Positions 16,840 to 23,490 of a stretch of 64,000 bases of DNA are shown here, piece by piece. The notes under the pieces were generated by a model, which did not search any database, was not told the origin of the DNA, and saw only the letters and a list, made by a program, of their open reading frames with translations. The translations under genes were made by a program, and so were the position numbers. The stretch lies in NCBI RefSeq assembly GCF_028867965.1, contig NZ_JAPQNT010000006.1, positions 62,001-126,000 on the forward strand, in the 5' to 3' direction. Source of the DNA: Flavobacterium sp. SUN046. GTDB taxonomy: Bacteria; Bacteroidota; Bacteroidia; Flavobacteriales; Flavobacteriaceae. Positions within the stretch are counted from its first letter, which is position 1. Each line of letters begins with the position of its first letter.

Positions 16840-17952
16840 CTATAATCCTTTTGTAAACTCACTTGTTATCAAATCTACAACTTTAGTTAAATCATTAGTT
16901 TGATTGAAAACTGCCAATTGTTTGTCAGCTCCAGTTCCGTCTCTTAAAATCGTGTGTACATAATTTATTTGTTCACGGCTGCCTAATTCATCAACTACAT
17001 CATCCACAAAATCAAGTAATTCTAAAATTAATTCTTTAGTTTCTACTTCTTTTTGCAAACCAAAATCAATCATATTGCCTTCATTTCCGTAACGTGCTGC
17101 TCTAAATTTATTTTCTTTAATCAAAGCAATTCGGTACATGTTGAAACTGGTATTTGAAACATTTAATTTGTATAATTTGGCTACAATTGCTTGAATAATA
17201 GCTACAATACACATGGCTTCATCAACAGTCAAACTCATATCACAAATACGAAATTCAATTGTGTCATAAAATGGATGCAAACGCAAATCCCACCAAATTT
17301 TCTTAGGATTATCAATACAATTAGTTTTTACTAATGTATCCAAATAATTATCATAAGAAGAAACAGAATCAAAATATTCAGGCAAGCCAGTCCGTGGAAA
17401 TTTATCAAAAACTTTGGTTCTGAACGATTTATAACCAGTATTTCTTCCTTCCCAAAAAGGAGAATTTGCAGATAATGCAAAAATATGTGGCAAAAAATAA
17501 CACGCTTGATTCATCAATTGCAAACCTTGTTCTCGATTTTGAATTCCAACATGACAATGCATTCCGAAAATTAAATTCGAACGTGCTGCATCTTGCAATT
17601 CATTGACTATATTGTGATAACGCGGATCATCAGTAATCGGTTGGTCTTGCCATCTCGAAAACGGATGCGTTCCTGCACCACCAACAACCAAACCTTGTTT
17701 ATCGGCAAGTTCGACAATTTTACTTCGCAAAAAACGAATTTCTTTGCTTGCATCATCAACACTTTGGCAAATATTCGTACCAACTTCAACCACCGATTGA
17801 TGCATTTCTGCTTTCACTTGCTCGTTTAAAATCACTTTTGCACCATCAACAATTTTTGACAAATGTGAACGCAAATCTCTAGTATTCGGATCAATTATTT
17901 GATATTCTTCTTCAACGCCAAGCGTAAATATGGGTAATTTTTTCGTCATCAT
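16840..17952 (-). CDS. GCS2-type carboxylate-amine ligase (YbdK-like)
   Basis: The product has 370 residues, the family size. The N-terminal FTLGVEEEYQI motif (Glu14-16) is the metal-binding signature of the GCS2 glutamate-cysteine ligase family. FGMHCHVGIQN and IEFRICDMSL are further conserved active-site segments. Family members join the gamma-carboxyl of Glu to an amine such as Cys; many YbdK-like members have only weak or unknown activity. It lies between the D-Ala-D-Ala-ligase-like ATP-grasp and the GAT1 gene. The start may be either of the two adjacent Met codons (17952 or 17949). Confidence 0.9.
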   Translation of the reverse strand: MMTKKLPIFTLGVEEEYQIIDPNTRDLRSHLSKIVDGAKVILNEQVKAEMHQSVVEVGTNICQSVDDASKEIRFLRSKIVELADKQGLVVGGAGTHPFSRWQDQPITDDPRYHNIVNELQDAARSNLIFGMHCHVGIQNREQGLQLMNQACYFLPHIFALSANSPFWEGRNTGYKSFRTKVFDKFPRTGLPEYFDSVSSYDNYLDTLVKTNCIDNPKKIWWDLRLHPFYDTIEFRICDMSLTVDEAMCIVAIIQAIVAKLYKLNVSNTSFNMYRIALIKENKFRAARYGNEGNMIDFGLQKEVETKELILELLDFVDDVVDELGSREQINYVHTILRDGTGADKQLAVFNQTNDLTKVVDLITSEFTKGL

Positions 17953-17968
17953 TTCTGTTTTTAGTCAT

Positions 17969-17994
17969 CAGTCTCAGTTTACAGTCTCAGTTTA
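17969..17994. repeat. Two perfect tandem copies of a 13-bp unit
   Basis: CAGTCTCAGTTTA occurs at 17969-17981 and 17982-17994, and a partial third copy (CAGTTT) follows. It fills the gap between the GCS2 and ATP-grasp genes. Confidence 0.75.
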
Positions 17995-18031
17995 CAGTTT
18001 TTAACTGACTACTGCTACTGAAAACTGCCAA

Positions 18032-18973
18032 CTATTTCGCGGCATTCTTAATAAAATCACCCCAAGTTAAATTCATTTTTCCAGGTTTTTGTTTTTTTGC
18101 TGCAGCAATTGCCATTTTTGCAGACGTTTCCACAACCCATTCAAAATTTTCGGCACCAACCGAAGTCAATTCGGCATCTGGAGCAGGATTTCCAAAATCA
18201 ATAGCATACGGAATTCCATCACGAACAGCAAATTCAACCGTGTTAAAATCATAACCTAAACCTTTACAAAGTTTTAAAGTATAGTCTTTTACTGTTGCTA
18301 ATAATTTTTTATCAGTTGGCGGACCATCAATTACATATCTTAAATGATGTGGATTTCTAGGTTCGTATTGCATAATTCTAACGTCTTTGCAACCCAAACA
18401 ATACACTCTAAAATATTCGGTAAAAACAATTTCTTCTTGTAACATCATTACTAGTTGTCCAGTTTCTTGATGTTTTTCCCAAAATTCTTCTTTGTTTTCT
18501 AATCGGTACACGTTTTTCCAACCGCCACCAGCATAAGGTTTCATATAAGCTGGAAATCCAATATAATCAAAAATTCCTTCCCAATCCATCGGATATTTCA
18601 AATTTCTAAAGGATTTAGATGTTGTATCTGTCGGATGTTCAGCCGAAGGTAAAATCACCGTATTTGGTAACGGAACGCCCAAAGTATCTGCCAAAGCATT
18701 GTTGAAAAACTTATCGTCAGCACTCCACCAAAATGGATTGTTAATAACATTAGTTCCAGTCAAGGCAGCATTTTTCAAAAAAGCACGATAAAACGGAACA
18801 TCTTGTGAAATTCTATCAATAATTACTGCATATTCGCCACCTTTATTTTGAACCACTTTATCAATCGAAACGGCTTCGGCAATAATATCTTTTTCACCTT
18901 TTGAGTTTACTCTATCTATAAATGCTTGTGGATAAGTGTCTTCCATTCCAAACAAAATTCCAATTTTTTTCAT
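18032..18973 (-). CDS. D-Ala-D-Ala-ligase/glutathione-synthetase-like ATP-grasp protein
   Basis: The product has 313 residues. The N-terminal Rossmann-like half starts MKKIGILFGMED. ATP-binding Lys145 is in YMKPYAGGGWKNV, followed by MMLQEEI and EYFRVYCLG. The metal ligands are Glu247 in NTVEFAV and Asp259/Asn262 in YAIDFGNPAPDAE. All core residues are present, so it should be an active ligase. The length fits the Ddl and GshB superfamily, but the substrate-binding loops differ from true Ddl. It is the second gene of the minus-strand set, 50 bp after the esterase gene. Confidence 0.85.
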   Translation of the reverse strand: MKKIGILFGMEDTYPQAFIDRVNSKGEKDIIAEAVSIDKVVQNKGGEYAVIIDRISQDVPFYRAFLKNAALTGTNVINNPFWWSADDKFFNNALADTLGVPLPNTVILPSAEHPTDTTSKSFRNLKYPMDWEGIFDYIGFPAYMKPYAGGGWKNVYRLENKEEFWEKHQETGQLVMMLQEEIVFTEYFRVYCLGCKDVRIMQYEPRNPHHLRYVIDGPPTDKKLLATVKDYTLKLCKGLGYDFNTVEFAVRDGIPYAIDFGNPAPDAELTSVGAENFEWVVETSAKMAIAAAKKQKPGKMNLTWGDFIKNAAK

Positions 18974-18981
18974 TTTTTATT

Positions 18982-19009
18982 GTCATTGCGAGTTTGCGAA
19001 GCAATCTCT
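18982..19009. repeat. TCATTGCGAG...GCGAAGCAATCTC palindromic element
   Basis: GTCATTGCGAG is followed by GCGAAGCAATCTC, with ATTGC and GCAAT as inverted ends. I recall this phrase as a dispersed palindromic repeat in many unrelated bacterial genomes. It fills most of the 50-bp gap between two locus genes. Confidence 0.65.
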
Positions 19010-19023
19010 GATTATATAATTAT

Positions 19024-19737
19024 TTAGTAAAATTTAATTCGTGATAAATAATGCGGAAACATTTCTTTCCAAACTGGCCAATCGTGTTCTCTATCTTGCC
19101 GAACATCCAACCAATGCGGAATATCACGTCGTGCCAAAACACCACTCAATTTTAAGTTCGCATCATAGCAAATATCCCAATTGGAAGTTCCTAGAATGAT
19201 GTCCATATTCCATATTTCGTGGTCGTTAATTCCGGGAATATAATCTTCGGGCGAATTGTAAAAAACATCATCGTCCCAATGTCCGTCCATAAAACTTTTT
19301 ATAGAAAATGCGCCACCCATCGAAAATAGGTGACTTACATAACCAGGATGTTTGAAAGCAAAATTTGCTGCATGATAACCACCAAAACTGCAACCAGCAA
19401 CGGCAACTTTTCCTGAACCAGTATTGTTTCTTACACGTTCAACAATCTCGTGACAAATCATTTTATCGTACCAAGTATGGTTGCGAATGCGATGCACCGG
19501 ATGAATATTTTTGTTGTAAAAACTATCTTTATCAATACTATTCGGACAAAAAATCTGAATCAAACCTTGCTCAATATACCAACGAGCACTTTCAATCAAT
19601 CCTTGATCTTTATTTTCGTGATAACTTCCCATTGAAGTTGGGAAAAGAATTACAGGATATCCAGCATGACCAAAAACCAACATCTCGATTTCTCTGTTTA
19701 AATTGGGCGAATACCATTTGAAATATTCTTCTCTCAT
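19024..19737 (-). CDS. Esterase-D-type alpha/beta hydrolase
   Basis: The product has 237 residues, cytoplasmic. The nucleophile is Ser117 in VAGCSFGGYH, an acid is likely in the ILGTSNWDICYD region, and the His is in DREHDWPVW near the C-terminus. The start of the fold shows VILFPTSMGSYHE. It is related to S-formylglutathione hydrolase and enterochelin-type esterases, and is the second such enzyme in this locus. It is the first gene of the minus-strand set that continues with ATP-grasp, GCS2, GAT1 and permuted ATP-grasp. The substrate is unknown. Confidence 0.82.
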   Translation of the reverse strand: MREEYFKWYSPNLNREIEMLVFGHAGYPVILFPTSMGSYHENKDQGLIESARWYIEQGLIQIFCPNSIDKDSFYNKNIHPVHRIRNHTWYDKMICHEIVERVRNNTGSGKVAVAGCSFGGYHAANFAFKHPGYVSHLFSMGGAFSIKSFMDGHWDDDVFYNSPEDYIPGINDHEIWNMDIILGTSNWDICYDANLKLSGVLARRDIPHWLDVRQDREHDWPVWKEMFPHYLSRIKFY

Positions 19738-19984
19738 AAATTTCTTTTATTTTAACAATTATAGTAAAAATAACCTTGTGAAATGTATAAAAGTATATAA
19801 ATACCGAATTAATTTTGAAAGTTCAGTTATCTCAATTGAATTTTGAAAACTATGTAAAAAAAGTGCTTTTTTGAGGCATCAAACAGCATTTTATTTAATG
19901 TTTTATAATTTTTTTAAATGAAGTAATTTTCTTTTAACCAATTGATTGTTCTAATTTATACTAGATTTTACCATTCAACGATTA

Positions 19985-20145
19985 TTTTTTTGTTTTTAAG
20001 AAACAATTTCCAGCTCTACATTTCAAGTTTGTTTATTTCAAGTTGTTTTTCTAAACTCTAAAAAGAGCTTCTTACAGTCGCTTTTTTACAGCAAGAAAAA
20101 CTAACTTTCCATTGCACAAAGCTTTCCATTTCTATCTGGGTTAGG
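19985..20145 (-). other. Structured intergenic element of a recurrent flavobacterial type
   Basis: It lies in the 445-bp gap 19738-20182, which holds no convincing ORF. On the minus strand it runs from an ACCCAGATAGAAATGGAAA phrase through TTTTTCTTGCTGTAAAAAAG to TAGAGCTGGAAATTG. I recall a similar order of CCCGATAGAAGCGGAAA and AGCGGATAGCGGGAAA phrases in intergenic regions of other Flavobacterium genomes, but cannot check this. It follows the L,D-transpeptidase stop on the same strand. The rest of the gap (19738-19984) shows nothing I can name. Confidence 0.4.
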
Positions 20146-20182
20146 TTTTACAATTAAAATGAAATTTATCTTTTTAGGGATT

Positions 20183-21031
20183 TTATTTACTAGTATAATT
20201 ATTTTTTATAGTTTGTTCCGCTAGAATTTTTGTCAAATATTGCGAAGTTACTTTCTCAATTTCATCTGCCGAAAATTGCAATGCTTTTGGATTATTAATT
20301 ACTTCCAACCAAGGTTTTTTGGCATCAAAATCATAGCTTCCAAAAACTACAACTGGAGTTCCTTTTACAGCAATATTTTCTTTGTCTTTCAAAATCCATT
20401 GATCAGCAAATTCATATAAAAACTTGGCGTCTTTTTCTTGTAATCTTAAGCAAGAATGCGATGCTGGATAGCCAGGCAATTCATACTCATGAAATCCAAC
20501 ACCCAATTTATTTTCGATATTAAAATTCCATTTCAAATCCCATTCATCGTTAAAAGTACTTGTAGTTTTCTCGGCTTTCCAATTGGTAAAAAACAATCCT
20601 GTTGGAGTTGGATCTTTTTTTCTTCCCATATTTGTTGGTCCAGCATAAACCAAAACACCATTTTCATAAGCACCAAATGATTGAGTTGCATAAGAAAATA
20701 GTATGATTTTATCCACTTCATTTAAAAATGAAACCTCCAATGGAAAAGGCAAATAATACACAATGTCACCACTAAAATCAGTAGGAACAATAATAGAATC
20801 TAATTTAGAAACCGTGTTTTTATCAACTCTATTTGTTGCTAAAACGATTGCTATTTTTGTTGAGTCAGTTTTATTTTTTTCGAACCAATCTTTAGTTTTT
20901 AGTAAAGAATAAGTAAACTTTTTAGGTTCATTTCTTACAATTGCTTTTTTAGGTGGTTTTGTATGACTTTGTTGACATGATAAAATCGAAAGACTTATCA
21001 AACTTAAAACTAATAGCACTGAATTTTTCAT
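20183..21031 (-). CDS. L,D-transpeptidase family lipoprotein (YkuD domain)
   Basis: The product has 282 residues. The signal peptide ends in a lipobox (LSLISLSILSC), so the mature protein is lipid-anchored. The YkuD catalytic motif is intact: a His in VGFHEYELPGYPA and the nucleophile Cys in SHSCLRL. Such enzymes form 3-3 peptidoglycan cross-links or attach proteins to peptidoglycan, or in some cases cleave such links. It starts 75 bp after thrC on the same strand but is functionally unrelated to it. Confidence 0.88.
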   Translation of the reverse strand: MKNSVLLVLSLISLSILSCQQSHTKPPKKAIVRNEPKKFTYSLLKTKDWFEKNKTDSTKIAIVLATNRVDKNTVSKLDSIIVPTDFSGDIVYYLPFPLEVSFLNEVDKIILFSYATQSFGAYENGVLVYAGPTNMGRKKDPTPTGLFFTNWKAEKTTSTFNDEWDLKWNFNIENKLGVGFHEYELPGYPASHSCLRLQEKDAKFLYEFADQWILKDKENIAVKGTPVVVFGSYDFDAKKPWLEVINNPKALQFSADEIEKVTSQYLTKILAEQTIKNNYTSK

Positions 21032-21106
21032 GGTTATGATTTTCAGTAAAATTCAGTTTTTTAAAGTGCTTTTTCCTTACATAATTTTTAGAAAATATTG
21101 TGAAAT

Positions 21107-22396
21107 TTACGCAATCAGAAATTTTTTAAAATCGGCATAAGTTGAAATTTTAAAACTTAACTTTTCTTTATTCAAAACACTTTCAATTTGCGTCGGAATT
21201 GGTAATTTTACATTTAAAGCAGGTTCAACAACATCCAGAAACTTTATTGGATGAGCGGTTTCCAAGAAAAAGCCTATAGAATTATGAAAATTTTGCATTT
21301 CTTTTTTTAAACCTAAATAACCAACAGCGCCATGAGGTTCTGCAATGTAACCAGTATTGACGAATATATTTTTCATTTCAAAAAGTGTCTCTTCATCTGA
21401 AAAAGTATAAGACGAAAAGTCTTTCTCAAATTCTGATAAATCGTTATTATATAGTTCTTGAATGCGCACAAAATTACTTGGATTTCCAACATCCATAGCA
21501 TTAGAAATTGTTGCAATTGATGGTTTCGGATTGTAATTTCCGTTTTCTAAAAATCTCGGAACTGTATCATTTGCATTTGTAGAAGCTGTAAAATATGTTA
21601 TTGGCAAACCTAATTTTTTAGCAATAATTCCAGCACATATATTTCCGAAATTCCCACTCGGACAAGATACTATTAAAGGTTTATTGTATTTTTTTAATTC
21701 CTTATAAGCAAAGAAAAAATAAAACATTTGGGGCAACCAACGTGCAATATTTATTGAATTAGCAGAAGTTAGATTTTTGTGTTTCAAATCGGCATCAAGA
21801 AAAGCTTGTTTGACCATATCTTGGCAATCGTCAAATACGCCATCAACTTCTAAAGCAGTAATATTCTGACCTAAAGTTGTTAATTGTCTCTCTTGAATAT
21901 CACTAACTTTTCCCGATGGATATAAAATCACAACTTCAACTCCTTTTACACCAAGAAATCCGCTTGCAACTGCACCACCAGTATCTCCAGAAGTGGCTAC
22001 TAAAACCGTATTTTTCTGATCTAAATTTCTATTAAAATAGGCCAAACATCTTGACATAAATCGTGCGCCAACATCTTTAAAAGCCATTGTTGGTCCGTGA
22101 AATAACTCTAATGAAAACACATTTTCTTCAACTTTCACTAATGGAAAATCAAAGCATAAGGTTTCTTTTAGAATTTGCTTCAATTCGATTTCTGGAATTT
22201 CATCGCCAACGAATTGTTTTATGGCTTCAAAAGCAATTTCTTCTTTGGATAGATTTTCAATATTCTCAAAAAAAGCATCTGATAATTGCATTAAGCTTTC
22301 TGGGAAATATAATCCTTTATCAGGCGCAAGTCCTTGAATTACGGCTTGTTGAAAAGTTACTTTTTGGTTTTTATTATTTAGACTGTAGTAGTTCAT
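21107..22396 (-). CDS. thrC: Threonine synthase
   Basis: The product has 429 residues, typical of the class I bacterial enzyme. The family opening (MNYYSLNNKNQKVTFQQAV) is followed by the PLP-lysine motif LFHGPTMAFKDVGARF and the SGDTGGAVASG loop. It converts O-phosphohomoserine to threonine, the last step of the pathway encoded here. It is the third gene of the thrABC operon. The 116-bp gap before it is filled by short repeats. Confidence 0.97.
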   Translation of the reverse strand: MNYYSLNNKNQKVTFQQAVIQGLAPDKGLYFPESLMQLSDAFFENIENLSKEEIAFEAIKQFVGDEIPEIELKQILKETLCFDFPLVKVEENVFSLELFHGPTMAFKDVGARFMSRCLAYFNRNLDQKNTVLVATSGDTGGAVASGFLGVKGVEVVILYPSGKVSDIQERQLTTLGQNITALEVDGVFDDCQDMVKQAFLDADLKHKNLTSANSINIARWLPQMFYFFFAYKELKKYNKPLIVSCPSGNFGNICAGIIAKKLGLPITYFTASTNANDTVPRFLENGNYNPKPSIATISNAMDVGNPSNFVRIQELYNNDLSEFEKDFSSYTFSDEETLFEMKNIFVNTGYIAEPHGAVGYLGLKKEMQNFHNSIGFFLETAHPIKFLDVVEPALNVKLPIPTQIESVLNKEKLSFKISTYADFKKFLIA

Positions 22397-22410
22397 AATG
22401 AAATAATTTT

Positions 22411-22510
22411 TACACGAATTTCACGAATTTTCACGAATTTTTTATTCTAAATAAATTTCACTAATTTGATTAGTGTAATCTTTTAATTAGTGCAAATTAG
22501 TGTAATTCGT
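22411..22510. repeat. Short-unit repeat cluster between thrB and thrC
   Basis: TCACGAATTT occurs twice in tandem (22421-22430, 22431-22440) after a partial copy. Further along, TTAGTG-type units and TTAGTGTAATTCGT act as rough inverse copies. It almost fills the gap between the two genes. Confidence 0.65.
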
Positions 22511-22512
22511 AC

Positions 22513-23451
22513 CTAATTTTTAATTGTTTTAACACCATTTGGATTTATTTTCGAAACATGAATGTCAAATGTAATTCCAGCATTTTTATAACTTTTGCTC
22601 ATAGCAAAAGCCACTTTTTCGGCATTATTTTGTCCTTTACAGAGAGCGAAAATACTTGGTCCAGCACCAGAAATCCCAGAACCTAAAGCACCATTTTGAA
22701 TTGCAGCATTTTTCACATGATCAAAGTTAGGAATTAAATGTTTACGCATCGGTTCTATAATCACATCTTGCAATGAACGACCAATTAATTCATAGTCATT
22801 TGTATATAAACCTGCGATTAATCCACCTAAATTTCCTGTTTGTATGATAGCATTTTTCAATGATACATTTGGAGATAAAACTGCACGAGCATCAGCTGTT
22901 TTTACTTCAATATGTGGGTGTAAAACTACTGCATATAGTTCATTCGGACTTTCAATTCGAATAACATCCAACGGATTATAACCACGAACTAAAGTAAAGC
23001 CGCCGAGTAGGCAAGGAGCCACATTATCGGCATGTTCACAACCACTTGCAATTGCTTCGCCTTTCATAGCAAAATCTACTAATTCGTGTTTTGTGAAAGG
23101 CTTTCCTAGTAATTCGTTAATTCCGAAAACGGCTCCAGCTGCACTGGCAGAAGAACTTCCAATACCACTTCCTGCTTTTATTTTTTTGTGGATTTCAATT
23201 TCAAATCCGTAATCAAATGAGACGCGATGAATCGCTTCTTTACAGATTGCTAAAGCTGCAACACCAGCAACATTTTTTTCGGTTTCTAATGGTAAATCAG
23301 CACCAATTATTTTTGTGATTTTGATTCCTTTTTCTATTGATTTTCGAATAATCATTTCGTCACCAATTTCATCTAAACACAAACCCATGACGTCAAATCC
23401 GCAATTTAGATTTGCGATTGTTGCTGGACAGAATATTTTTATTTCATTCAT
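22513..23451 (-). CDS. thrB: Homoserine kinase
   Basis: A GHMP kinase. The N-terminus is IKIFCPATIANLNCGFDVMG, the ATP loop is KIKAGSGIGSSSASAAGAV, and the C-terminal motif is GALGSGISGAGPS. I place the start at the ATG at 23451 (312 residues). The frame stays open for 16 more codons to 23499, but that extension is translated palindromic repeat (CKDAINRVS) and overlaps the end of thrA. An internal segment, ICKEAIHRVSF, is encoded by a second copy of the same repeat (23219-23244) just before the YGFEIE strand. Second gene of the thr operon. Confidence 0.95.
   Translation of the reverse strand: MNEIKIFCPATIANLNCGFDVMGLCLDEIGDEMIIRKSIEKGIKITKIIGADLPLETEKNVAGVAALAICKEAIHRVSFDYGFEIEIHKKIKAGSGIGSSSASAAGAVFGINELLGKPFTKHELVDFAMKGEAIASGCEHADNVAPCLLGGFTLVRGYNPLDVIRIESPNELYAVVLHPHIEVKTADARAVLSPNVSLKNAIIQTGNLGGLIAGLYTNDYELIGRSLQDVIIEPMRKHLIPNFDHVKNAAIQNGALGSGISGAGPSIFALCKGQNNAEKVAFAMSKSYKNAGITFDIHVSKINPNGVKTIKN
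23219..23244. repeat. 26-bp palindromic repeat inside the thrB reading frame
   Basis: It matches the intergenic copy at 23465-23490 at 24 of 26 positions (GAGACGCGAT-n-AATCGC-n-TCTTTACA). It is translated in the same frame as the intergenic copy would be (CKEAIHRVS against CKDAINRVS). Confidence 0.8.
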
Positions 23452-23464
23452 AATTTTATTGTTA

Positions 23465-23490
23465 GAGACGCGATTAATCGCGTCTTTACA
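23465..23490. repeat. 26-bp palindromic repeat between thrA and thrB
   Basis: It contains the perfect palindrome AGACGCGATTAATCGCGTCT. One end supplies the TAA stop of thrA (23486-23488). I recall this GAGACGCGATTAATCGCGTC phrase as a dispersed repeat in Bacteroidota genomes. Confidence 0.8.

Noticed and set aside
19365..19721. Plus-strand ORF of 118 residues
   Set aside because: It is antisense to the esterase gene, which has an intact active-site motif and conserved fold.
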